Source: an uncultured Verrucomicrobia subdivision 3 bacterium (GTDB lineage: Bacteria; Verrucomicrobiota; Verrucomicrobiia; Limisphaerales; UBA11358). Taken from it: a stretch of DNA of 64,000 nt. Shown here piece after piece: positions 19,410 to 28,120 of this stretch (position 1 is the first letter of the stretch; every line of letters begins with the position of its first letter). The position numbers were made by a program, and so were the translations under genes. Under the pieces are notes generated by a model, which did no database searches, had not been told where the DNA came from, and saw nothing but the letters and a program-made list of their open reading frames with translations. Location of the stretch: assembly GCA_903850425.1 (NCBI GenBank), contig CAINLR010000059.1, positions 1 through 64,000 on the forward strand, read 5' to 3'.

Positions 19410-21770
19410 TCAGCAGCAGCGCCGGATGCCATTGAATTTTTCCTCGGTGACCTGCGCGAAGACTTTTTGATCGCTGGGCTTCTGACAGGCGCAGACCTGC
19501 TGCCGCGCCCGCTCGAACTGTGTTTCGCCGGACAACTCCTTGGCCAGTCCCACCGCCAGCGCTGCCGCACCCGCCGCCGTGCGAAGATTCGGACCGGATT
19601 CTTTCAGGGCGTAATCAGGCAAATAAATCGGCTCAGATTCGTGTAGCACCGATGGTTTGCGTTTGGACAAAAGCAGAAACCATTCGCCGATGCTCACGGC
19701 CACGATCACAGCGACCAACGCGAGGAAGGTTCCGGCCACGACGGCGTCGAGGAGATTGTTAAACGAAATTGTTCTTTGTTTTACGATCGCTGCTTCAATG
19801 GATTTCAAGCGTTCCTGCGAGCCGGGTTGGTTTAATCCAACATTAATCAGGGCAAGATTGTGCTTTGCCGTCAACTCCGACAAACCGTTGTTTTGAGCCG
19901 CCGCCAAAAATCCAATTCTCGGATCGGAATGAAAGATTTTCTCCGCGCCCGCCGTGAAGGTCACCGCCAGCAGCCAGACGAGCGGAATCAAAGTGATCAA
20001 GGCCAGTGCCGGTTGCGCCCTCATCCGCCCTTTGGCCACCTTCTCCCCCGCCGGGGGAGAAGGGCGGGATAGGATCGCCAGTTGCATCTTCAAAATAATG
20101 GTTGTGCCGAGGCAGAGCGCGATGGCGGCGAGCATTTGGTTGGCGATGCCGAATAGCGGCCAGAGCGAGTTGATGCCACCGAGCGGATCGCGCACGCCTT
20201 GAATCAGAAAATATCCCCACGCCCCCACCATCAGCGCGGCGGCCACGGGCGCGGCAAAAAAGTTTTTCGGATTGCCCAGCGGCTTCCACACACGGCCCAA
20301 AACGCCTTGTAACAAATAGCGTCCGACGCGCGTGCCGGCGTCGAGCGTCGTCAAAATAAACAACGCCTCGAACATCACCGCGAAGTGATACCAGAGGTCC
20401 AGCCAGCGACCGTTGACGGCTTTGGAAAAAATATGCGCCATGCCGACCGCCAGTGTCGCCGCGCCGCCAGTGCGGCCAAATAAAGTTTTTTCGCCCAAGC
20501 TGGCCGCGAGCGAATTCATTTGATCAACGGTCACGGGGAAATTGAGCGCGTTGATTTTCGCGACGGTGGCGACCGGATCACCTTTGACGTTCATGGAAAA
20601 ATAAACGCCGGGATCAAGTGTGCAGGCGGCGATGAGCGCCATGATGGCGACGAACGATTCAAAACACATCGCGCCATAGCCGATGGGCCGCGCGTAATTT
20701 TCGCGGGTGATCAGCTTGGGCGTGGTGCCGCTGGCGATGAGCGAATGAAACCCGGAAATTGCGCCGCACGCGATGGTGATGAAACAGAACGGAAATAATT
20801 TCCCAGCCACGACCAGGCCGGAGCCGTCGGTGAACTGCGTGAGCGCGGGCATTTGCAGATGCGGCAGCGTGAACAGAATTCCCAAGGCGAGCGCGAGGAT
20901 CGTGCCAAGCTTCATGAAGGTGCTCAGGTAATCGCGCGGCGCGAGCATGAGCCAGACGGGCAAACTGCTGGAAATGACACCGTAGCCGATGATGATCCAC
21001 GCGAGTGAAATGTCATGCAGTCCGAACACCTGTGACCAATGGGCGTTTTCGTAAACGAGCTTGCCGCCCCAAACCGCCAGCAGCAGCAACGCGATGCCGA
21101 TGGCCGTGGCTTCGAGAATTTTTCCGACGCGCAGAAACCGCATGTAGCCGCCCATGAGGAGGGCGATGGGAATCGTCGCGCCGACGGTGAAGACGCCCCA
21201 GGGACTTTCTGCCAGCGCCCGGACGACCACCAGCGCCAGCACGGCGAGGAGAATGGTAAGGATGGCGAGAATCGCGAACACGGCAATCGCGCCGGCAGTG
21301 GAATTCAATTCCTCCTTCAAAATTTCCGCGAGCGATTTGCCATCGCGCCGCATGGAGGCGAACAAGATCACGAAATCCTGCACTGCGCCGCCGAGCACGA
21401 CGCCAATCAAAATCCACAGCGCACCGGGCAAATAACCGAATTGCGCTGCCAACACTGGCCCGACGAGCGGCCCCGGTCCGGCAATCGCCGCGAAGTGATG
21501 GCCAAACAAAATCCATTTGTTCGTGCGGACGAAATCCTTGCCGTCGTCGTGGACTTCGCAGGGCGGAGCGCGGCGGTTGTCCAGCACGAGCACGCGGAGC
21601 GCAATCCACTTCGAGTAAAACCGGTAACCGATGACATAGGTGCAGATGGCAGCGATGAGCAGATAGGCGGAATTCACGGGCTCGCCGCGCTGGAACGCAA
21701 TGGTCGCGTAAGCCCACGCGCCCACCAAGGCGAGCGCGAGCCAGAACAGCGGGGCGAGAATTTTTTTCAT
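19410..21770 (-). CDS. cstA: CstA family carbon-starvation/pyruvate transporter
   Basis: The 786-residue polytopic membrane protein has about 16-18 helices. It carries the highly conserved CstA segments: NKWILFGHHFAAIAGPGPLV (about 83-102), PGALWILIGVVLGGAVQDF, HSLIASGTTPKLI and DAGTRVGRYLLQ. Family members take up pyruvate or peptides under carbon limitation. Around residues 566-584 the sequence SRPSPPAGEKVAKGRMRAQ comes from a palindromic repeat inserted in frame (20017-20071), probably in a loop. The C-terminal ~70 residues (YLPDYALKES onward, ending with a Cys-containing tail) are longer than in enteric CstA. Confidence 0.92.
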   Translation of the reverse strand: MKKILAPLFWLALALVGAWAYATIAFQRGEPVNSAYLLIAAICTYVIGYRFYSKWIALRVLVLDNRRAPPCEVHDDGKDFVRTNKWILFGHHFAAIAGPGPLVGPVLAAQFGYLPGALWILIGVVLGGAVQDFVILFASMRRDGKSLAEILKEELNSTAGAIAVFAILAILTILLAVLALVVVRALAESPWGVFTVGATIPIALLMGGYMRFLRVGKILEATAIGIALLLLAVWGGKLVYENAHWSQVFGLHDISLAWIIIGYGVISSSLPVWLMLAPRDYLSTFMKLGTILALALGILFTLPHLQMPALTQFTDGSGLVVAGKLFPFCFITIACGAISGFHSLIASGTTPKLITRENYARPIGYGAMCFESFVAIMALIAACTLDPGVYFSMNVKGDPVATVAKINALNFPVTVDQMNSLAASLGEKTLFGRTGGAATLAVGMAHIFSKAVNGRWLDLWYHFAVMFEALFILTTLDAGTRVGRYLLQGVLGRVWKPLGNPKNFFAAPVAAALMVGAWGYFLIQGVRDPLGGINSLWPLFGIANQMLAAIALCLGTTIILKMQLAILSRPSPPAGEKVAKGRMRAQPALALITLIPLVWLLAVTFTAGAEKIFHSDPRIGFLAAAQNNGLSELTAKHNLALINVGLNQPGSQERLKSIEAAIVKQRTISFNNLLDAVVAGTFLALVAVIVAVSIGEWFLLLSKRKPSVLHESEPIYLPDYALKESGPNLRTAAGAAALAVGLAKELSGETQFERARQQVCACQKPSDQKVFAQVTEEKFNGIRRCC
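20017..20071. repeat. Palindromic repeat unit inserted in frame in cstA
   Basis: The segment contains CCCTCATCCGCCC followed by the hairpin TTCTCCCCCGCCGGGGGAGA. It belongs to the same family as the element in dnaE (40056-40213) and the intergenic one at 976-1108, but only one half is present. The cstA frame stays open through it. Confidence 0.75.
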
Positions 21771-21862
21771 CGGGTCGGCCCTTTGCTAAAGGAAGCGCCG
21801 AGCCGGCGCAAGCGCGAACACGCTCGACAAGCCGGTTTTTTCGGCGTAAATGAAAATCAGTT

Positions 21863-22360
21863 ATGAACACAAACACTTTCAAAGCCCCGTGGGGAAAGGC
21901 GCTACGCTGGATGTCGGCTGGCAGTTCGCTGATCATTCTGGCGGCGACGATTCCCCGGTCGCTAACCATCGCGCCGGATTATTTGCGCTGGCTGATGGTG
22001 CTGCCGTTGCTGCTGTTGCCCGCCGCAGCGCTGTTCATCATCCGCAGCTACTCGATTGAACCGAACACGCTGGCAATCCAACGGCTGATGTGGACCACGC
22101 GACTGCCGCTCTCGGGGCTGCAATCCGCTGAACTCATTCCCGGCGCCATGCGCCGAAGCCTTCGGCTCTGCGGCAACGGCGGGTTGTTCTCCTTCACCGG
22201 TTGGTATCGGAGCCGCGCGCTGGGCAATTATCGAGCGTTCGTCACCGATTTGACCCAAACGGTGGTGCTGCGGTTTCCGCAACGCATCATCGTGGTCTCG
22301 CCGGAAAAGCCCGGGCAATTTGTCGCGGAAATTTCCCAGTTCGCTTTTCGCACGACTTAA
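21863..22360 (+). CDS. Membrane protein with bacterial PH-like domain
   Basis: The 165-residue protein has two N-terminal transmembrane helices (about 15-32 and 40-60). A PH-like beta domain follows (YSIEPNTLAIQRLMWTTRLPL, then a Gly-rich GLFSFTGWYRSRALGNYRAFVTD segment). This matches the bacterial PH domain family found in small membrane proteins (PF10882-type). The domain would sit in the cytoplasm next to the membrane. It is followed after 9 bp by a small zinc-ribbon gene. The function is unknown. Confidence 0.75.
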   Translation: MNTNTFKAPWGKALRWMSAGSSLIILAATIPRSLTIAPDYLRWLMVLPLLLLPAAALFIIRSYSIEPNTLAIQRLMWTTRLPLSGLQSAELIPGAMRRSLRLCGNGGLFSFTGWYRSRALGNYRAFVTDLTQTVVLRFPQRIIVVSPEKPGQFVAEISQFAFRTT

Positions 22361-22369
22361 AATTTCCAC

Positions 22370-22669
22370 ATGATGACCCGTCATTGTCACAACTGCGGCG
22401 AAACCTGGACCATCAACGGCAATCCCGGCCGCGGCGAAACCTGCATGAAATGCCGCGCCGATCTGCGCGTGTGCCTGAATTGCACGAGCTACGATCCGCG
22501 CGCGGCCGAACAATGCCGCGAACGCCGCGCCGACCTGGTGTTCGACAAGCACCTCGGCAATTTCTGCGAATACTTCGAGTTCATCCGGCGCCAATGGGTG
22601 ACCAAAGAAATCAAGCTGACCCGCGAGGAGGCGGCACGGGCGCATCTGAAAAAGTTGCTCGGCGACTGA
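22370..22669 (+). CDS. Small cysteine-rich (zinc-ribbon-like) protein
   Basis: The protein has 99 residues with three Cys pairs: CHNCGETW near the start, CMKCRADLRVCLNC in the middle, and later single Cys residues in QCRERR and FCEYFEF. A charged helical tail follows. The spacing suggests zinc binding, possibly two sites. The C-X-X-C-X(n)-Y-D-P-R core resembles a small family seen in planctomycetes and verrucomicrobia, but I know of no assigned role. It is nine bases after the PH-domain gene and 25 bp before a glycosyltransferase gene. Confidence 0.75.
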   Translation: MMTRHCHNCGETWTINGNPGRGETCMKCRADLRVCLNCTSYDPRAAEQCRERRADLVFDKHLGNFCEYFEFIRRQWVTKEIKLTREEAARAHLKKLLGD

Positions 22670-22694
22670 ACGGCGACGCGCTAGCATCTACCGA

Positions 22695-23570
22695 ATGACA
22701 GTCAGCGGATTCACCTTTTTGCGCAATGGCCAGCGGCTTGGCTATCCGTTCGTCGCGTCCATCCGCTCCATCCTGCCGCTCGTGGATGAGTTCGTCATCG
22801 CGCTCGGACCCTGCGACGACGACACGGAAAAAATGGTGCGCGAGATCGGCGACCCGAAAATCCGCATCATCCCGACGACCTGGAATGAGCGCCTCCGCAG
22901 CGATTATTCAGTGAAAGGCTTTGTGTTCGGCCAGCAGAAATCCATCGCGCTCTTCAACTGCACCGGCGACTGGGCGTTTTATCTCGAAGCCGACGAAGTG
23001 CTGCACGAAGACGAGCTGCCGAAAATCCGCGCAGCGATGGAAAAGCATCTGAACAACGAGCGTGTCGAGGCGCTGGCGTTTGATTACCTGCATTTTTACG
23101 GCAACAAAAACACCATCGCCTGGTCGCCCGGTTGGTATCGCAGCGAAGTGCGCATCATCCGCAACACCATTCCGACGTGGTCGAGCGAGTCGCTTTTTTT
23201 CAACGTCGTGGACGGCCATAAAAAATCGCGTTACCCGCGTGCGGCGCAAACCGGCGCGACGATTTATCACTACGGCTGGGTGCGCAGCGAGGCGCAGATG
23301 AATTTAAAGGCCGGTGCCACGCACAAATATTGGGAGAACGCGCCGGCGGCGAACGTGGACTACTCGAAAATTGACGCGGCGGCATTGAAATTGTTTTCCG
23401 GCACGCATCCCAAAGTCGTTCAAGACTGGCTGCCGCAGGCGGAAGGAATTTTTCTGTCTGATCCGAACCATCAACTAACTTCCCGCGAAAAAAAGCACCG
23501 GCGGATGTTGTGGCTGGAAAAAACCTGCGGGCTGAAGTTCAGCAAAACCCACTACCAATTGGTGAATTGA
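22695..23570 (+). CDS. Glycosyltransferase family 2 protein
   Basis: This 291-residue GT-A-type protein starts with FTFLRNGQRLGYPFVASIRS and has a DEFVIALGPCDDDTEKM nucleotide-binding strand. It has a DXD-like EADEVLHEDEL motif (about 97-107) and a metal/acceptor region with HFYGNK, HYGWVRS and a conserved Trp. It probably adds a sugar in LPS or exopolysaccharide synthesis. Its 3' end overlaps the convergent GT9 gene by 32 bp (23539-23570). Confidence 0.85.
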   Translation: MTVSGFTFLRNGQRLGYPFVASIRSILPLVDEFVIALGPCDDDTEKMVREIGDPKIRIIPTTWNERLRSDYSVKGFVFGQQKSIALFNCTGDWAFYLEADEVLHEDELPKIRAAMEKHLNNERVEALAFDYLHFYGNKNTIAWSPGWYRSEVRIIRNTIPTWSSESLFFNVVDGHKKSRYPRAAQTGATIYHYGWVRSEAQMNLKAGATHKYWENAPAANVDYSKIDAAALKLFSGTHPKVVQDWLPQAEGIFLSDPNHQLTSREKKHRRMLWLEKTCGLKFSKTHYQLVN

Positions 23571-24534
23571 ACGCCTTGCCAGTTTCGGCAATGACCGTTT
23601 CCACTGCGATGCTGTCGAGGTGATCTTTGCGTGGTGCCACCAACACCCAATCGCGGCGCTGAAATAAAATCGGCCGGCCGGGTGCCAGATTGCCGACCAG
23701 CATCAACGCCCGTTTCCCTTGAGCGAGGGCGAGATGCAACATGCCGGTGTCGCCACCGAGGACGAGCGTGGACAACTGCATCAAGCCGCCGGTGACCAGC
23801 AGCGGCACGCCGGCAAAAACGGGGAAATTTTCCACGCGCGCCGGTTCCAGCGCGGCGAGATCACCCGGGCCGCCGCCGAAAATAATTTGCACGCCCTGCT
23901 CCCGCCAATGCTGTGCCACGGCGAGATAGTTTTTCAGCGGCCAATTTTTGTGGGGCGAACTGGTGAACGGTTGGAGAAACAGCGTCGGCCTCGCCAAATC
24001 CAGCTTGTGCGCGGCAAATATTGTCTTGGCCGCTATCAGCGCATCTTCGGGCAGATAAAATTGATTTTGGATCGGGCCAATCTTCAGTCCGCACGCGCGC
24101 AGCAATTGGAGATTCCCTTCCGCCGGATGTAAATCCTCGTTCCGTTTCACGCCCTGTGTGTAGGCCCAGTCACGGCCACGGCCATAAACCGTGCCCCAGC
24201 GTTCGCCGGCGCCGGTGAGCCGCGTGAGCCACGCGGTTTCGCCGTAGCCTTGCAGGTCAATGACGAGTGAAAATTTCCCCGCGCGCAGCCGGCGAATTAG
24301 GCCGAAAAATTCCGGCACGGCGCGCAACGGCGTTTTTAGGGCGGCACGATCAATGGAAATGACTTCATTCACCGCGCGAAATCCCTGCAACAACGGGGTG
24401 TTTTCCTTGACGGTGAAAAACGTGATGTGCGCGTCGGGAAAATTTTCGCGGACGGCGTGGACGGCTGGGAGCGTGAGCACCACGTCGCCGATGGCTTTGA
24501 ACCGGACGATCAGAATGTTTCTGGGCGACTTCAC
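23539..24534 (-). CDS. Glycosyltransferase family 9 (heptosyltransferase-like)
   Basis: Taking GTG at 24534 the protein is about 331 residues. It starts MKSPRNILIVRFKAIGDVVL, the classic GT9 N-terminus, and has LFLQPFTSSPHKNWPLKNY and VLGGDTGMLHLALAQGKRAL in the C-terminal nucleotide-sugar-binding half. Family members transfer heptose from an ADP-heptose donor to the LPS core. The GTG overlaps the stop of the upstream GT4 gene (GTGA), which strongly supports this start over a longer in-frame ATG at 24633. One of three GT9 genes in the cluster. Confidence 0.9.
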   Translation of the reverse strand: MKSPRNILIVRFKAIGDVVLTLPAVHAVRENFPDAHITFFTVKENTPLLQGFRAVNEVISIDRAALKTPLRAVPEFFGLIRRLRAGKFSLVIDLQGYGETAWLTRLTGAGERWGTVYGRGRDWAYTQGVKRNEDLHPAEGNLQLLRACGLKIGPIQNQFYLPEDALIAAKTIFAAHKLDLARPTLFLQPFTSSPHKNWPLKNYLAVAQHWREQGVQIIFGGGPGDLAALEPARVENFPVFAGVPLLVTGGLMQLSTLVLGGDTGMLHLALAQGKRALMLVGNLAPGRPILFQRRDWVLVAPRKDHLDSIAVETVIAETGKAFNSPIGSGFC

Positions 24535-25721
24535 TTTTGCGCGGCGAGGGCGGATTCCACGGCGGCGACCAGCGCGGAACGGAATGCGCCGCGCGAACAC
24601 GTCTTGGCGTAAGCCTGCGCGCCTGCCTGCCACTTGGCGAGTTCCGTGGGCGCGGCGGCGGCGGCTTGCATGATGGCGCGCTGCAACTCCGGCACGTTGC
24701 CGGATTCGAATAGCACACCCATGCCGAATTGCCGCACGACGTGGCCGATCAAATATTCATCAGAAGCAATGGCCGGTTTGCCGGCGCCAGCCGCGCGCGA
24801 CAACACGCCGCTGCCGTCGAGATGGCGGATATACGGCAGCAAAACGGCGTCGCACGCGGCGAATAATTGCTTCTCCTCCTCGGCGGAAACGTAGCGGTTC
24901 ACAATTTCCGCACGACCTTGCGAACGCAATGTTTCCAGATCGCGAGACATCTGCTCATTCTTCGGCTGCAAGCCGGCGCAGAGCAGAAACGCCTTGCCGG
25001 GCGCGGACATTTTGAGCATGGCCTCGACGGCGAGGTGCAGACCTTTGCGCTTGTAACCGCCGCCGTAAAAGAGAAAGACGAACTTGCCTTCCGGCAGATT
25101 GAATTGCTTGCGCGAGGCGGCGCGGTCGGCGTGAAAATTTTCAGGATACGGATCGGCGAGCAGATGAATCGGCGCGCCGGGATATTCTTTCTGCGCGAGG
25201 CCGCAGAGCAACGGATCAATCATCAGCAACGGGTTCAGCCAGCCGTTTTTGACGAGGCGGCGGAAGCCGAGCTTCTTCATCGCCTGATTCGGCGACAGCG
25301 CGCTGGCGTTGAGAAACAGTGGTCGAAAATAGATGCCGCCGAGCCGTCCGCGCAGACGCTCACTGGGCATTAATCCAAAGGCCGCGCGACGCAACGAGGT
25401 CGAGGCGAGATCGTTGAAGTTCGCCAGGAATGCGAGCGCCGCGCCGGATTTTTTCAGACAGGCGGCGACCTGCGCGGGCGATGTGATTTTGGCCTCGTCA
25501 GATTTGTCGGCGATGGCGGGAATGATCTTCACCTGCGGCAACAGGTCGGCCATCTGGCCTTCGATGCGTTTCATTGCCGCGGGCCGCGTGTCCAGCGCGA
25601 GCGTCAGCGCGAAGCCGGCACCAAGCAAATCCTCGGTGATAAAGCGCAGCCAGCCGACGTGATGGCCATCCACGCTCGGCTCGTAAATCAAAACGCTGCG
25701 GTTCAATTTTCTTGCGTCCAT
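24531..25721 (-). CDS. Glycosyltransferase family 4 protein
   Basis: From the Met of MDARKLNRSVLIYEPS the protein has about 396 residues with two GT-B domains. The C-terminal half shows FVFLFYGGGYKRKGLHLAVE, LLPYIRHLDGSGVLSRAAGA and AIASDEYLIGHVVR, the usual acceptor/donor-site pattern of GT4 enzymes. The start is chosen because the upstream in-frame ATG at 25775 falls in a palindromic repeat. Co-transcribed with the following GT9 gene (4-bp overlap). Confidence 0.87.
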   Translation of the reverse strand: MDARKLNRSVLIYEPSVDGHHVGWLRFITEDLLGAGFALTLALDTRPAAMKRIEGQMADLLPQVKIIPAIADKSDEAKITSPAQVAACLKKSGAALAFLANFNDLASTSLRRAAFGLMPSERLRGRLGGIYFRPLFLNASALSPNQAMKKLGFRRLVKNGWLNPLLMIDPLLCGLAQKEYPGAPIHLLADPYPENFHADRAASRKQFNLPEGKFVFLFYGGGYKRKGLHLAVEAMLKMSAPGKAFLLCAGLQPKNEQMSRDLETLRSQGRAEIVNRYVSAEEEKQLFAACDAVLLPYIRHLDGSGVLSRAAGAGKPAIASDEYLIGHVVRQFGMGVLFESGNVPELQRAIMQAAAAAPTELAKWQAGAQAYAKTCSRGAFRSALVAAVESALAAQK

Positions 25722-25769
25722 GAATCCTATTCTAGTTCGCGATCCAGATGCGGCTGATTTGTTTTTCAA

Positions 25770-25907
25770 TAGCACCGGGCTTCCGCCCGGTGGTTGGTTC
25801 AGTTGCGGACGAGAGCCGTTTCAACGGCTTCTGCCATTGCCGCCAAGCCGTTAAAACGGCTCGATCGCAATCGCGACGCGGCACACCGGGCTGAAGCCCG
25901 GTGTTAA
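25770..25907. repeat. Composite palindromic repeat (CACCGGGC / AACGGCT arms)
   Basis: The outer hairpins are CACCGGGCTTCCGCCCGGTG on the left and CACCGGGCTGAAGCCCGGTG on the right. An inner pair (AGCCGTTTCAACGGCT and AGCCGTTAAAACGGCT) is nested between them. The whole unit is an inverted repeat of four hairpins. It fills the gap between two minus-strand glycosyltransferase genes and may also act as an mRNA 3'-end structure. Confidence 0.8.
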
Positions 25908-25937
25908 TGATAGGCTGAACTGGATCGCGCATCAGAA

Positions 25938-26729
25938 TCATTCGCTCGGCGGTTTTTCGTTTTGCACCTGATAGACCTTGAGGTAGCGCAGGAAGGTGTA
26001 GATGGCGATGATGCGCGCGATGGTCAAGCCCTGCCAGCCATCGAGAAAACCGAGCCGCAGAAAATAGGTGCGGATGAATCGCCACCACGGCCGGAACAGC
26101 ACCTCCGCAAAGTGAACTTTCTTCTTCTTCGCGGCGCATTCCTGCACGAAATAGTCCACCGTGAGCAGCGTCTTCTTCAGCTCGTGCTCCAGCGATTCCA
26201 TGCTGTGATGGAGCAGGTCGTTTTTCAAATCGCCGGTCGCGCCGCTGACGACGAGCGATTCGTGCAGATGCTTGTCGCCCCAGTTGGCTTGGCCGCGCTG
26301 CCAGAGCCGGGCCTTGCGGTCGGGATACCAGTCGCCGTGGCGGATCCAGCGGCCATGGTAAAACGTGCAGCGCGGAAAACGATAGGCGGCGCAGGGCGGA
26401 TTGGATTGATTCTGCGCGAACAGCCGGATGATTTCGTCGCGCAGTTCGGGCGTGATGATTTCGTCGGCGTCAATCGCCAGCAACCACGGCTGCGTGGCGC
26501 AACTCGACGCGAAGTCGCGGTGAACGGCGTGGCCGCGCCACGGCTGGCTGAAAACTTTCGCGCCGTAAGTTTGCGCAATTTTATCTGTGCCATCCGTGAC
26601 CTTGTCGTCAATGGCGAGAATGATCTCGCTTGTCCAACCTTGCACGCTGTCGAGCGCGCGGCGGATGCGGTGCGCCTCGTTGCCGGCGACGATGCAAACG
26701 GAGATGGGCAAACGTTGTGTAATGGTCAT
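25938..26729 (-). CDS. Glycosyltransferase family 2 (WaaE/KdtX-like)
   Basis: This ~263-residue GT2 begins LPISVCIVAGNEAHRIRRAL, has the DXD-like LAIDADEIITPEL motif, and continues with RFPRCTFYHGRWIRHGDWYP and LHESLVVSG. This layout is close to the WaaE/KdtX LPS-core beta-glucosyltransferases. The C-terminal region has a membrane-associated helix and ends with RYLKVYQVQNEKPPSE. The start is the ATG at 26729 (MTITQRL); an ATG five codons upstream exists. It is divergent from the GT4 gene at 26891. Confidence 0.87.
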   Translation of the reverse strand: MTITQRLPISVCIVAGNEAHRIRRALDSVQGWTSEIILAIDDKVTDGTDKIAQTYGAKVFSQPWRGHAVHRDFASSCATQPWLLAIDADEIITPELRDEIIRLFAQNQSNPPCAAYRFPRCTFYHGRWIRHGDWYPDRKARLWQRGQANWGDKHLHESLVVSGATGDLKNDLLHHSMESLEHELKKTLLTVDYFVQECAAKKKKVHFAEVLFRPWWRFIRTYFLRLGFLDGWQGLTIARIIAIYTFLRYLKVYQVQNEKPPSE

Positions 26730-26890
26730 GACGTCAGCTTCCACCCAAGCTCGTGCTTTCGCCGGTCGGAATGCTTGACGCCAGCATCATATTTGTAAAA
26801 GGCCCCACCGGCAAAAAGTTTATTGCGTCGCGCCGGGACATACGGGAGGCTGTTCGCTGGTTTTACGATTTTAGGCCGCGACCACCGCAC

Positions 26891-28108
26891 ATGACCAACC
26901 ACCGTCTAAGTCTGCTTTATCTGGGCAATGCCTTTCCGCCGGGCGTGACCTGGGTCTTCCGGCCATTGTGTGTTACGGCTTCGGTGTATGAAACGCGCAT
27001 GGTGCAGGCGCTGGCCGCCCAAGTCAAAATTTCCAGCGTGGGCCTGCTGCCCGCGAAAATCTGGGGCCATCTGGATGGCCCGAAGGATGATTCCGGAGGA
27101 TTAGAAAACGAGCTGCTGCTGTGGGACCGAAAACCTGAACTGTGGCATCGCTGGCGTTCGTGGCGGAAACTGCGCCGGTTTTATTTGGAAAAGACCCGGC
27201 GGGATGGGGTGCCGGATGTCCTGCTGGTTCGCAATCTGCAACCGGTTTACAATCATTTTGTGAAGTGGCTGCGGCGGCAACCCGGCCGGCCGCTCATCGT
27301 GCTCCTGCTGGGCGACAGCGGCGGGTTGGGTGAACAGATCTCCCCGAGCCGGCGACTGCGCTATCAATTCAAGCCGATGATGCTGCTGGATGAAGAATCG
27401 GTTTTATTGTATGACGCGTGCCTGGTGTCCGGGATCAACGCGAAGCGTTACTTCGAGCCGCGCGGCGTCCCGTGGATCTGGATTCCCTGCGCCTTTCATT
27501 GCGCCTACGACCCGCCGCCGCCCGATCCGGGCCGGGCCGGGCCGATCCAGTTCGGTTATTTTGGGGCGCTCTCGGACCATTCCGCCATTCTCCCGCTCGT
27601 GCGGACGTTTCTCGACAGCGGCGTGCCGGGATCGCTGCACGTTTGCGGGCACGGTCCCTTGGCGGGGGAACTGGAACAACTGGCCAAACGCCATCCGAAT
27701 TTTCATTTTGACGGATTTTTGCCGACCCAAGCGGATTGTCTCGCTTGGGCGCAAAAAGTGGATGTTCTCATCAATGTGCGCCTGCCACTGTGGGGCCAGG
27801 ACAACAGCGCCCCCTCGAAGGTTTTTGAATATGGGGTGGCCGGCAAAGCCATTCTGTCCACGCGCACCGCCGGCATGGATGAAATTCTCGGATCGGAAGG
27901 GATCTATATCGAAACGGATCATTTCGAAGACTCCTTGCGCCAAAAACTGCGGGCGGTGGCCGCCATGGAGCGGGCGGAACTCCAGCGCCGGGCCGCCATC
28001 ATTCGCACGCGGATGCTCAAGGAATTCAACTGGGACGAACAGTCGCGGCGCATCGTTGAGTTCACGAGGGGAATTGTCAATAAACGCCCAGGAGCTTCTA
28101 AAAAATAA
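26891..28108 (+). CDS. Glycosyltransferase family 4-like protein
   Basis: From the Met of MTNHRLSLLYLGNAFPPGV the protein has about 405 residues with a GT-B fold. The N-terminal domain has LYLGNAFPPG and VLLVRNLQPVYNHF. The C-terminal domain has IQFGYFGALSDHSAILPLVR, LHVCGHGPLAGELEQLAKRH and the SKVFEYGVAGKAILSTRTAG donor-binding loop with Glu. A longer frame begins at 26753 but its first 46 residues look non-coding. It is transcribed divergently from the WaaE-like gene. Confidence 0.85.
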   Translation: MTNHRLSLLYLGNAFPPGVTWVFRPLCVTASVYETRMVQALAAQVKISSVGLLPAKIWGHLDGPKDDSGGLENELLLWDRKPELWHRWRSWRKLRRFYLEKTRRDGVPDVLLVRNLQPVYNHFVKWLRRQPGRPLIVLLLGDSGGLGEQISPSRRLRYQFKPMMLLDEESVLLYDACLVSGINAKRYFEPRGVPWIWIPCAFHCAYDPPPPDPGRAGPIQFGYFGALSDHSAILPLVRTFLDSGVPGSLHVCGHGPLAGELEQLAKRHPNFHFDGFLPTQADCLAWAQKVDVLINVRLPLWGQDNSAPSKVFEYGVAGKAILSTRTAGMDEILGSEGIYIETDHFEDSLRQKLRAVAAMERAELQRRAAIIRTRMLKEFNWDEQSRRIVEFTRGIVNKRPGASKK

Positions 28109-28120
28109 TTCCGCAGAACC

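Noticed and set aside
25770-25907. Possible small CRISPR-like array
   Set aside because: The units are inverted hairpins, not evenly spaced direct repeats with unique spacers, and no cas gene is present.
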